DNA of 64,000 bases from Corylus avellana (Eukaryota; Streptophyta; Magnoliopsida; Fagales; Betulaceae). Positions 23,672-34,064 of this stretch are shown in pieces. The position numbers and the translations under genes are program-made. Positions within the stretch are counted from its first letter, which is position 1. The number at the start of each line of letters is the position of its first letter. The DNA is taken from NCBI RefSeq assembly GCF_901000735.1, contig NC_081542.1, forward strand, positions 23,823,093 to 23,887,092, written 5' to 3'. The notes under the pieces are model-generated. The model did not search any database and was not told where the DNA came from. It worked only from the letters and a program-made list of their open reading frames with translations.

Positions 23672-24208
23672 ATATTTCTGGCGGTAAAGACTATTTGAGG
23701 TCATCCCCGAAATATGCATTTAACATTTACATTCAGTCATTTCTTTTATGTCATTTAAATTTCTGTTCATATTTCTGGCGGTAAAGACTATTTGAGGTCA
23801 TCCCCGAAATATGCATTTAACATTTACATTCAGTCATTTCTTTTATGTCATATTTCTGGCGGTAAAGACTATTTGAGGTCATCCCCGAAATATGCATTTA
23901 ACATTTACATTCAGTCATTTCTTTTATGTCATTTAAATTTCTGTTCATATTTCTGGCGGTAAAGACTATTTAGGTCATCCCCGAAATATGCATTTAACAT
24001 TTACATTCAGTCATTTCTTTTATGTCATTTAAATTTCTGTTCATATTTCTGGCGGTAAAGACTATTTGAGGTCATCCCCGAAATATGCATTTAACATTTA
24101 CATTCAGTCATTTCTTTTATGTCATTTAAATTTCTGTCATATTTCTGGCGGTAAAGACTATTTGAGGTCATCCCCGAAATATGCATTTAACATTTACATT
24201 CAGTCATT
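23672..24208 (+). repeat. 97-bp tandem repeat, six units
   Basis: Units start ATATTTCTGGCGGTAAAGAC at 23672, 23769, 23850, 23947, 24043 and 24139. Periods are 97, 81, 97, 96 and 96 bp; the second unit is 16 bp short, and the fourth unit lacks a G. Near identity between units points to recent expansion. There is no spacer diversity and no coding content. Confidence 0.92.
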
Positions 24209-25326
24209 TAACTAGTTATATATGACTATTTTATATTAATATAATAAAATGAGTAAGTAAAGATGAAGTGACGGATAATAAATAAATATAAAAAGATGAG
24301 TGTCTTTAAACAATGATATTATTGGAGAATGAACTAAGTATTGTTTGTATGTATGTATTATATGCAGAAGTGGAGCAGAATACTACGCTAAGGAGAGTAA
24401 GTATGGATATACTTACTGAGTACTAGCTTTGTTTTATTGTTATAGGAATTCTTATTTTGTCTTATTGATATAATTTTGCAATACAACTACTGCATAATGT
24501 GTCTAATAAAATGGGCTGATAAGATAGCCACCTTAAGAACAAGCTGGGTGGATTGCCGCGAGAAACTGTCGGTATCTCAGTGGATGGGGGTATATAACCG
24601 TCCAACAGGCCTAATATATAACTAAGCTGGGGCGGTGTAGTTGCCAGCACCAAACAGGTAAACCTCTAAAGTGTGAGGGACATAACGGACGTAAGCGGGC
24701 TGAGAGCTCATGAGAAGAGGTCTGAAGAAAGATTATCATAAAACACAAACTAATCTGTCATTACGCTGCATTCACAACTCATTCATTATTATATATTTTA
24801 GTCTTTAATCTTATTTGTTCAAACTAGTCTTTTTAGTCTTTATATCTAGGAAAATAGATTACTCACTTGTTTGCCTATGTAAATATGATAACGTCATCTT
24901 TACATAGATCTTGATGCAGGGATAGAAAGTGAGGACGATGGTCCTTTTACTGGTTTTGATGGTTGATAGACCATCTGCTGCAGGATTTATGCTTACTCTA
25001 TGGAGCAAGTCTCATTTATGTTAATCGCTTTTATTATGTATGGTGATGTGTGTAAACTTAATAGATATTACTATGTTAATTTAGGTGCCGTCTGTGGCAT
25101 ATATTTGGTACACCTAGTGTATACATATGTTGTAATGAAAACCATGTTTCTATTTTATTTAATAATATATCACCTCGAGGTTTTTCAGTCAGCTCAACTG
25201 TGTTGTGTAAGTTATTCCTAGGTCATAGAAAAAGAAAAAAATATACATACTCCGCTGTAAGATTGTATTTTCTAAAGTTGCAGCGTCACGACTTCGATAT
25301 TTGCTAGCTCAAATATCGGGGCGTTA
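24209..25326 (+). mobile_element. Probable Ty3/gypsy LTR end (partial)
   Basis: The GTATGGATATACTTACTGAG block (about 24401), later GTGAGGGACATAACGG (24678) and GGGATAGAAAGTGAGGACG (24918), and the end AAATATCGGGGCGTTACA resemble plant Gypsy LTRs in content and 3' terminus. The start is not identified. It is cut at 25326, where the Copia sequence begins in the middle of its own LTR. Confidence 0.5.
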
Positions 25327-25411
25327 CAGGTAGCAAAGTCAATTTCATTCTATTATATGGTATCAAAGCTAATCTGACTTACGCCCCTTTCCAATCCAAA
25401 TTATTTTCCTC

Positions 25412-28400
25412 ATGGCTGCTATTGTTCCCAACCAACCCCAAACTCCTGCGCTTGTTACCTTTTCCAACTTCAACCCCATCAAGCTTACCAGTGAAAATTA
25501 TTCTCTCTGGCTTCCTCAGATTGTTCCACATCTCCGCAGTGGAAATCTGTTTGGATATGTGGATGGCACTATTCCTAAACCAGAACCCAACATTGATGTC
25601 ACTGATGCAGATGGTGTCACTACTACCTCATTAAATCCAGCATACTTGTATTGGAATATGCAAGATCAGATTATCCTAGGCGCCATCACCACAGCCCTAT
25701 CCGAAAACATGATTTCTCATGTTGCACGATGCCAAACATCCAGATTTGCCTGGAAAACCTTGGAGACCCTTTTCACGTCTCGTTCCCGTGCACGCACCAT
25801 GCAGGTGCATTACCAACTGGCCACGCTCAAAAAGGGTAATTCCACAATTGCAGACTACTACCAGAAATTTAAAACCCTTACAGATTCACTTGCTGCCGTG
25901 GATCAGCCTCTCAACGCCTTTGAGAGTGCATCTTTTCTCCTTGCCGGATTGGGTCCAGAATTTGACACATTCGTCACCTCAGCCACTACCCGCGTGGAAC
26001 CTCTCTCCGTCGAAGAATTATATGGCCACTTGCTCTCCCATGAATCAAGGTTATAGCAGCACAATTCTGCCCTGGATCTCTCTATCGTAGGCGCCAACTA
26101 TGCATCTCGTGGATCCTTCCACCGTGGCCACAGAGGTGGGCGAAACCCCTCTTCTGCCAATCACCCATCTGGGCGTGGGTTTCATTCTAGCTTCTCCAAA
26201 ACAAAACAGGGCAGGGGGCATGGTTCTTATGCAAACTCCAGTCGTGGTCCTCATCAAAACTATACATCATCTTCACGTCCAATCTGCCAGGTATGCAACC
26301 GCCCTGGCCACATCGCCTTTGATTGGTATAACCGGTTCAATGAAGCTTTTCCCCGTGAGTTTGTTGCACAGCCCCATGCATACTACTCTGATCCGTCTCA
26401 AAACACCAGTCTTACATGGTATCCGGATTCTGGAGCAACCCACCACTTAACATCAGATCTGCAAAACCTCAACATCAAGGCTGAGGAGTTCACTGGATCT
26501 GAACAGATCAAGATTGGAAATGGTACAGGGTTATCCATTGAACACATTGGACAAACCCGTCTCTCTTCCCCTCCCTTTAATTTTGATTTATTCAATGTGC
26601 TGCATGTTCCAAAAATTGCCAAGAACCTTTTATATGTTCACCGTTTCACCAAAGACACTAACATCCTTTTTGAATTCCATCCCTCTTATTTTCTTTTGAA
26701 GGATCGACGTTCGAAGAAGGTGCTACTTCGAGGCCCGAATAGTCATTGACTCTACCAATTTCCCCTTTCAGCAAATAAATCGCCTCCTTTTGCTTTGGTT
26801 GGTGAACGTGTTTCTTTTCCTCAATGGCACTCACGGCTTGGTCACCCTGCCTTCAAGGTGGTTCGTAGAGTGCTCTCATTTTTCCAGCTTCCAGTTTCTT
26901 CCAATAAGGACTTAGTCCTATGTTCGACTTGTCTCAGCTCCAAAGCCAAGCAATTGCCGTTTTCCCCTTCAAGTTTTCTTGCTCCTCAAGAGACAATGAG
27001 ACACCCTGCATTCTGCCCACATCAACCGAATCTTCGTCCCAACCCGTAACTCCACCAAGTAATACGGCAAACTCATTTTCAAATTCTCCTTTATTATCTT
27101 CTATACATACATCTGATGCAGCATCCCCCACCTCATCTCCTACACCTCACCACATGATCACACGTTCAAAGAACAATATAACCAAACCCAAACAGCTTCA
27201 TGATGGCACCATCCGATACCCTTTACCAAAAGCCCTTATTGCCGAATCTACTCCCCAAACCATAGAACCCACATGCTACACATCAGCCATGAAAGATCAA
27301 AATTGGAGGCAAGCTATGAACATTGAATTTGATGCATTGTTAAAAAATCAAACTTGGACTTTAGTTTCCCATTCCGCATCTTCCAATGTTATTGGCTGCA
27401 AATGGGTATTTCGGTTGAGGAGGAAAGCGGATGGCTCTATTGACCGCTACAAAGCTCGCTTAGTTGCAAAAGGATTCCATCAACAATCCGGCATCGACTA
27501 TGGTGAGAATACAGCCTTGTGGTTAAACTTACAATGGTACGACTTGCACTATCTCTAGCTATTTCACATGGATGGCATATTCATCAGATTGATATTCAAA
27601 ATGCCTTCCTCCATGGCACCATATCCGAAGTAGTCTACATGACCCAGCCTCCGGGTTTTGCTCACCCGCAACATCCTACACACATTTGCAAACTAAAAAA
27701 GGCACTCTATGGCCTTAAACATGCCCCTCGGGCATGGTTTTCAAGATTAAGTTCCAAGTTGCTTACATTGGGTTTTCATAGCTCCCAATCTGATACTTCT
27801 CTCTTCATTCATCAAACTTCTGAATATATTATGCTAGTCTTAATTTATGTGGATAATATACTAATCACTTGCTCCAGTTCTAGTGCAATTCAATCCTTGC
27901 TCACAGCACTACACAGTGACTTTGCTGTCAAGGATTTGGGTCCATTAAATTTTTTCTTAGGCATTGAAGTACTGCCGTGTGCTCATGGGGTCATTTTATC
28001 ACAACAACGATACATAATGGACATCCTCAAACGCACAAAAATGGTTGAGGCTAAACCGGTCACCTTCCCAATGGCTACATCTACTCATCTTTCGGCATTT
28101 GAAGGTGAATTATTTTCTAACCCAACTCTTTATAGAAGTACAGTTGGAGCTCTACAATATCTCTGCATCACACGTCCAGACATCTCGTTTTGTGTCAACA
28201 AACTTGCGCAATTCATGCACAAACCTACAGCTACACATTGGCAATCTGTAAAACGGCTCTTACGATATTTAAAGCACACAATCCAGCATGGCCTTATGTT
28301 CCAGAAATCATCCACATCTAGCATTCAAGCATTCACTGATGCCGATTGGGCAGGTAGACAAGATGACCGACGATCCACAGGTGGTTATTGCATTTTCATT

Positions 28401-28880
28401 GGCAACAATTTAATTTCTTGGAGTTGTCGCAAACAAAACACAGTTGCTAGATCAAGCACCGAGGCCGAGTATAAAGCATTAGCAAACACTGCTGTGGAAA
28501 TTTCATGGCTAATGTCTTTGTGCTCCGAAATTGGCCTAAAGTTTTCTCAACCTCCAACCTTATGGTGTGACAATATTGGGGCTACATATCTTTCCGTAAA
28601 TCCTGTGTTTCATGCACGGACAAAACATGTGGAAATTGATTTCCATTTTGTCCGTGACCTAGTTGCAAAGAATCGACTCTCCATTAAATTCATCTCTAGC
28701 AAAGATCAACTTGCGGACATCTTCACCAAGCCTCTCTCATCCTCCCGGTTTGGCTCTCTTCGTACCAAGCTTAACGTTCTTCCTATACCGCTAAGCTTGA
28801 GGGGGCGTGTTAGAGACCAATTCAAACCTGCTCACATATCAAGTGATGATGAAGATAAACAACCAGATAAGGATAGATAG
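25412..28880 (+). pseudogene. Copia gag-pol pseudogene, RE1-like, copy 1
   Basis: Domains in order: a gag of the UBN2/retrotransposon-gag type (25412-26056, starting MAAIVPNQPQTPALVTFSNF), then a stop TAG. Frame continues into a zinc knuckle (CNRPGH at about 26296), the protease motif DSGATHHLT (about 26428), a second stop near 26747, and the integrase N-terminal HSRLGHP with its CSTC (about 26828-26935). The frame then passes straight to the linker before RT: the integrase catalytic core is absent, a deletion of roughly 1 kb. RT starts near 27250, is frameshifted by one base near 27505, and reads on in 27519-28880 through [10 protein letters not shown], a YVDN box in place of YVDD, and RNase H ([22 protein letters not shown]). 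In this copy the last Cys of the zinc knuckle is Trp (TGG). Confidence 0.9.
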
Positions 28881-29061
28881 TTATCTTGTGATCTTGTAAT
28901 TTTAAACTTTTATATATAGATAAGATAATCACTTTGTATTTTGATATATCTCATGAAGTTGAGTTTCTATCAAACTCAAACTCTTGTAATCATCTTCTTA
29001 TAAATACAACACCTTAACCTGTGTTATGGTAAGGTAGCAAAGTCAATTTCATTCTATTATA
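28808..29061 (+). mobile_element. 3' LTR of Copia copy 1
   Basis: 254 bp, TGTTAGAGACC to TTCTATTATA. It is preceded by a G-rich polypurine tract (AAGCTTGAGGGGGCG) and followed by the TGTAC target duplication. The last pol frame runs about 24 codons into it. Confidence 0.88.
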
Positions 29062-29066
29062 TGTAC

Positions 29067-30287
29067 TGAGGTTAACAAATTAAATTACTGTTGAAGATGG
29101 TAAAGAGTATTTGCTTAAAGGAGACAAGTTCAACAACTGATATCCGAACACGATACATTCAAGGGAGTATTAGAGTATATGTTCTTGTGGTGTTCGGACC
29201 TGTTAGCAAACATGGTCATTCTAGAAGACCACTGTAATTGTATCTTTACAACTTCTTGCATATGATGTTTTATAGTTTCTCGTTGGCTTAGATATGCTTA
29301 TGTAATTGTATTTCGCCTAAGGTTTCAGGTTAAAAGTATATGGGTGTAGCTGAGCTATACGATGTATATATAGATGTGATATGTTTTAGATGGGTTTGTA
29401 TTTGTAGGTTTTTGAGCGTGAGTTTGAAGCATGCACATACATTCATAGCTAAATAATATGTTTCGAAGGTTTTCATAACTATAATGTTTACTTCATCCGC
29501 TGCAAACTGTTTTACAAATATTGTAAAACCAAGTGTAGCTGTTATTGTAAATTCATGATAGAAAACAAAAAGTCAGCTCATTGTGACAAGTCAGTAATGC
29601 GCCTGGGCAAACGTCATAACTCCCCAATTGCATAAATAATGTTGTGGTTGCAGGTGATGATAATGTTGACGAGGATACAGTGGCCTCGTGCCCGGGCTAC
29701 TACGATTGCCGTGAAATGCCACATACTTTTGTATTTGACTAGTGCGTATTAGTCTATCTCCATTTGTACCTCATCTTAGATATGTTTATCAACATTTGTG
29801 ATGTATCTATGGCATTATGTCAGATATAACATTTTTTTATAGCTATTCTTTTGTTATGCATTGTAACAATGTAAAAGTTGAAAATATAGATGTTTATCCC
29901 GAGATGTTATTAAGTATGTATAGCTTATTGGGCGACTTCATCATTGCTTATTAAAGGAGTTGTTACAAATAGCAACATCCTTCCATGAGTATTTTTTCTT
30001 CTCTCTTTATAAACCTTTCTCTTTCACTTAAAGGAGTCTCTCAGTATCTGGATGAGCTCAAGTAAAAATTATGAGATTCCTTCATGTTTTCTATCCTTTA
30101 AGTAGGCTGAATGTGTTTTTATTTGGAAAAAAAAAAAAAAAAAACCATTTTATCATGAATATGTTTTTATTTAAATCTGGCTTGCATATGATCAAACCAG
30201 ATTGAACCTGGCACTCATGCATATTACACTAAAGCTTTCATAGTATTTATTGTAGTCATTGAGTTATTCAATATGGAAGATTAAGTC
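29067..30287. other. Intergenic, with one possible exon relic
   Basis: At about 29654-29743 (plus), TTGCAG is followed by an open frame reading GDDNVDEDTVASCPGYYDCR and ending after PHTFVFD. This could be a terminal exon of a broken gene, but no upstream exon or homology was found. It is mirrored at about 44757-44846. The rest is AT-rich with poly-A near 30128. Confidence 0.35.
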
Positions 30288-31466
30288 TCAAGAACCTTTC
30301 TGTTCCTCATTCTGGATCCTCATGACATCAATGTATGATTTCCCATCAAGTTTACGAGAGAAAAGTCCCTTGAAGTAATCTGCAACTCCTATTCTTTTGA
30401 ACAATGCCGGTGATTCTGGAGTAATAAGGCTTGGTGCTGGACCCATATCTCCTTCCAGTCTGGGGTTGTAAAATGTAGCCATGGAGAGCCTTTCCTTTAC
30501 TGAGTTAACAGTAGCCCGATGCTCAATGCTACGGTATATTCCATTGGTCACAATCTGCAAAAAACATGCATGGAAAACACATAAGAACAAGTTAAGCATA
30601 TGTTTGATTCTAGAAAGCACATAAAAAAGAGATTGGGGTAAATTCACTCTAAACTCCTGAACTACAACACAATTTGACATACCCCTGAACTTTCAATTGC
30701 AGTCAATTTGAACCATTCCGTCAGATTTTAAACGTTAAAAGTGAGACAATGACATTTATACCGTTAACTTTTTTATAAAATTTCAAATTTACCCTTAATT
30801 TCAAATTAAAAATTAAAAAATATATATATTATTAAAAAAAAAAAATCACAAGGTGACCCACGGTTGGGCCACATTGTGATCCTTCTTTTCAAAATTTGTT
30901 TTTAATAAAAATAAAATTGAAGGGTAATTTTGTTTTTTTAGGGGTTTTAACGGCAAAAATTGACGAAGGAGAGTAAATTGACTGCAATTGAAAGTTCAGG
31001 AGTCCAAATTAAGAGGTTTCAAAGTTCGGGGTATGTCAAATCACGTGGTAATTCAGGGGTGTAAAGTGAAGTTACTCCAAAGAGATTTAATTATATACCT
31101 CCAAAATGTCTCCAATGTTGACAATAAAAGCATTAGAGAGGGGTTTAACAGGAATCCACATCCCATCTTTTCTTATTTGGAGGCCTTCCATTTCATTGAG
31201 TTGGAGGAGGATTGTTAGGCCGACAGAATCAGAGTGAGGGTTGAGGCCAATCACAAGGTCTGGCTGTGGACATGGAGGGTAGTAGTTCATCCTAAATGCC
31301 TGCTTCCCATCTTCAAACAGGTTCTTCATGTCATTATAGTCCATTCTAAGAGCTTTCGCCATAAATTCAATGATTTTCATGGCAAGGCTTTTAAGCTCTG
31401 CTGAGTAAGCTTCTAAGTTATCTCTGCATGTGAAGATTAATTAAACAACCTACTCTCATATTTTTC

Positions 31467-31502
<36 letters not shown>

Positions 31503-32618
31503 GACCTAAATGGAAGGGGGAGCTTTGGGAACAAATGGGGCTTCCTCAAAGAGGTTGGGAGAGTGACCATGTAGAACATGTCTCCCCAATCAAGCTTTTG
31601 CTCCTCGGACACAACAAAGGCCTGTCCAAAACCCTCCAAATGTCCTGGTTCTTGCCAGTATGTCTTCTTTTCTTCCATCGGCAGCTTGAAAAATTCTTGA
31701 ATTTCTAATTTCACCTTCTCCAACAATGAAGCTTTCACCCCATGATTTATTAACTACAAAAACATTTCCAATTTTTACATAAAAAGAGATAACATATATC
31801 TATATAGTTTTATATGAGAGAGAAAGTCAACGCCGAAACACCACCAGGACTCGACTAGGCCATCATAAGGACCCGACTAGGACGTCCCCGGAACACCGCT
31901 GGGATCTGGTTAGGACCAAATTAGTACCCTGCCAGGACCCAGTCGAAACCCTATCATGACCCGGTTGGAACCTGTCAAGACTCAACCAAGATCTATCGAA
32001 ACTTGTTCCGGACCCGAATGGGACACCGCTGGACCTAGTCAGAACCCACTGAGCCCTAACTGAGACCCAGTTAGAACATCATTAGGACTTGGCCGGGACA
32101 TGCTGGGAACCAGTTATGACACCATTGGGCCTGGAGTCAGGGGATTTTCGTAATTTAAATTTTAATATGATGGAATGAAAATATATATAAAAAAATAGTA
32201 ATTTTTCATACGCGCTAAACACCTAAAAATATTTTTCAAAAAATCAAGAAAATATTTTTCACTGAAAACATTTTCCAACAAAAAAAACATTTTATGTTTA
32301 GGAAAAATTAACATATCCAAATAAAAAATAAAATAAAAAAATCTAGAGAAAGAGATGGGAAGAGAGGATGACCTGGAAGAAACCCCATTCTTTGCATGCG
32401 CAGTGCATCTTCTCCAACTCAGAGTCCATAAATTCAGGGGAGAAAAGCTTCTGCATGTTGATGACTGGGACTTGGGGTAAACAAGTGGTGTCGGATATGT
32501 TTGGAGGGTCCTGATCGGGACGCACATACCGCGGCGGCACTGTCGCCGTCGTCTCCTTCGCTAGCTCCTGAACACAAGGAACTGGGAGAGAGCTCCCCAG
32601 CGATTGCTCTGTTTCCAT
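30288..32618 (-). CDS. SRG1-like Fe(II)/2-oxoglutarate oxygenase, gene B copy 1, 4 exons
   Basis: Soluble plant DOXC-type dioxygenase, the family of SRG1 and codeine/thebaine demethylases. It couples 2-oxoglutarate decarboxylation to oxidation of a small molecule; the substrate is unknown. Minus-strand exons: 32373-32618, 31506-31753, 31099-31423 and 30288-30554, all GT-AG, joining to 361 residues (family about 350-360). DIOX_N runs from about residue 55. NYYPPCPQP precedes the iron ligands H228 and D230 (PHSD) and H285 (SIEHRATVN); R295 and S297 (RLS) bind 2-oxoglutarate. The start is the ATG of METEQS at 32618; upstream frames without ATG are leader. Intron 3 holds a MULE-type MITE and intron 1 a degenerate minisatellite. 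Predicted protein identical to copy 2 at 41882-44212. Confidence 0.92.
30635..31078. mobile_element. MULE-type MITE in intron 3 of gene B copy 1
   Basis: 444 bp with long terminal inverted repeats (outer ends GGGGTAAATTCACTC and GTGAAGTTACTCC; inner AACTTTCAATTGCAGTCAAT at both ends in opposite sense). Flanked by 9-bp direct repeats AAAGAGATT (30626-30634 and 31079-31087). Inside is the dyad motif GTGACCCACGGTTGGGCCAC. No ORF. The 9-bp target duplication is the Mutator signature. Confidence 0.85.
31834..32134 (-). repeat. Degenerate GC-rich minisatellite in intron 1 of gene B copy 1
   Basis: A run of irregular units of roughly 15-20 bp built on variants of GGGTCCTAACTGGGTCC / CTAGTCGGGTCC (minus-strand sense), clearly richer in G+C than the surrounding AT-rich intron. 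No frame and no similarity to either neighbouring exon. Confidence 0.7.
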
Positions 32619-33006
32619 AGCTCCAAGAAAACCCAAAGCCCAAATGCTTCAATCCTACCTACTCCCAATCAAGAACACTCAACTTTAAGAATATTGACAC
32701 GAGTCACACGACTCTTTTTTTTAGATGAATGATAGAAACAAATTTTATACAAATCTAGTTGTCTGTCTATTAATGAAAGTTCAAATGCTTCATTTGGACT
32801 TTCACGAGTCGTGTGACTCGTGTCATATGGAAACAGAGCGATTGCTCTGTTTCCATAGCTCCAAGAAAACCCAAAGCCCAAATGCTTCAATCCTACCTAC
32901 TCCCAATCAAGAACACTCAACTTTAAGAATATTGACACGAGTCACACGACTCTTTTTTTAAGATGAATGATAGACACAAATTTTATACAAATCTAGTTGT
33001 CTGTCT
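32600..33006 (-). repeat. Duplicated leader of gene B copy 1
   Basis: Two copies of about 165 bp offset by 238 bp (about 32600-32769 and 32838-33006) each hold a TATAAAATTTG box, the leader, and the gene's first codons (METEQS). The upstream copy stops after about six codons at a palindrome, TATGGAAACAGAGC / GCTCTGTTTCCATA around GATT. A second hairpin, CACGAGTC-GTGT-GACTCGTG, lies between them. The upstream unit is a non-productive start. Confidence 0.8.
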
Positions 33007-33327
33007 TTTAATGAAAGTTACAAGGGGAAAAAAGAAAAAAGGGATAAATTAAAAATTAGTCCTTATCGTTTTAGTGATTTATAATTAGCTTTATGTAGTA
33101 TAAAATTGAACTCGCACTTCTTGAGATATGCCAAAAAAAAAAATAGTTACCAGAGTCAAATTCCGTCCACAAATTTAATAGATTTTATTAGTGTAACACT
33201 AACTTAAATAGGACAAATGTTATAATTTTATTGATTCTCATGTTTCACGTTATTCGATTTTATTAAGTTGGTGAACAAAATTTGACTATAAAAACTAAAT
33301 TGTTTCATTTTAATGCCAAGTAGATGT
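33007..33327. other. AT-rich DNA, no gene seen
   Basis: No ORF or motif. The inverted-repeat partner (41255 onward) begins opposite position 33245. Confidence 0.6.
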
Positions 33328-33336
33328 AATTGCAAA

Positions 33337-34055
33337 GGAAAAACCTTCTATCAGGTCGGTCTGTAAAAGGCCACTTTTGCAGCAACTAATAGAAGCCTGA
33401 CACATCTATCACCTAAAGTACAAAAAATGCACAAAAATAACCTACAACAAAATACACTGAATTTTTGTTGAACCAAGCCCTCTACATGGATATGCACAAG
33501 AGACTCATGGGTCTACTGAAACAAGCCTTCTCTGGTGGATCCTTTTAGAGTGATAAAATCCTTAAAGGGTTAACTTTTCACTTTAAGGTTTTAGTTTTGA
33601 ATCCAGAAACGAGTTTTGAGGCATTAAAAACGGGTTTTGAGGCATTAGAAACTAGTTTTGAGGCTAAGTTTGGCTAAAAAGAGGTCGGATAGGGTGACTC
33701 ACGGCTGGGTCACGACCAGACCTAGTTGTGGAGAGAAGACCCATCAGAAAAACACCCCCCCCTAAAAAAAAAATTGAACAGGCCACAAACACCGGTGGCT
33801 GCCCGTCGGTGAGGGGGAGAGAGAAGAGGAAAGAGAGAAAAAGAGAAAAAGTGGAAGAGGAAACAGTGGGTCTGAAGAAGAAATCCCGTCAGCAGTGATG
33901 GAAGATGAAGAAGAAAGGCAGAGAGTTGCGTGGGATGAAGAAGAAATCCCGTGTTTTCATCCTATTCCATAAACTGTGCTTCCCTTATATGTCAAATACA
34001 TATTGGGTGCTGTAAAAGTGGTCTTTTACACACCGACCGCATAGTAGGAGCTCTC
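33337..34055. mobile_element. Non-autonomous MULE with 9-bp target duplication
   Basis: 719 bp. The left end GGAAAAACCTTCTATCAGGT continues to CGGTCTGTAAAAGGCCACTT; the right end in reverse reads GAGAGCTCCTACTATGCGGT then CGGTGTGTAAAAGACCACTT. Both sides carry AATTGCAAA (33328-33336 and 34056-34064), a perfect 9-bp duplication. The interior is purine-rich with no transposase frame. Confidence 0.85.
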
Positions 34056-34064
34056 AATTGCAAA

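Larger units (their letters stand above)
25326..29061 (+). mobile_element. Ty1/copia element, copy 1, 5' LTR truncated
   Basis: Copy of 45439-49174 in reverse (coordinates sum to 74500). Only the last 30 or so bases of the 5' LTR remain before TGGTATCAAAGC (the primer binding site, one mismatch). The 3' LTR is complete (28808-29061, 254 bp), followed by TGTAC (29062-29066), which is the target duplication seen on both sides of copy 2. The truncated left end abuts an unrelated Gypsy-like LTR. Confidence 0.88.

Noticed and set aside
23672..24208. Regularly spaced repeats, CRISPR-like at first glance
   Set aside because: Units are contiguous 97-bp tandem copies with no unique spacers, in a plant genome.
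26051..26622. Minus- and plus-strand ORFs over the Copia gag/protease area
   Set aside because: Shadows of the Copia polyprotein frame.
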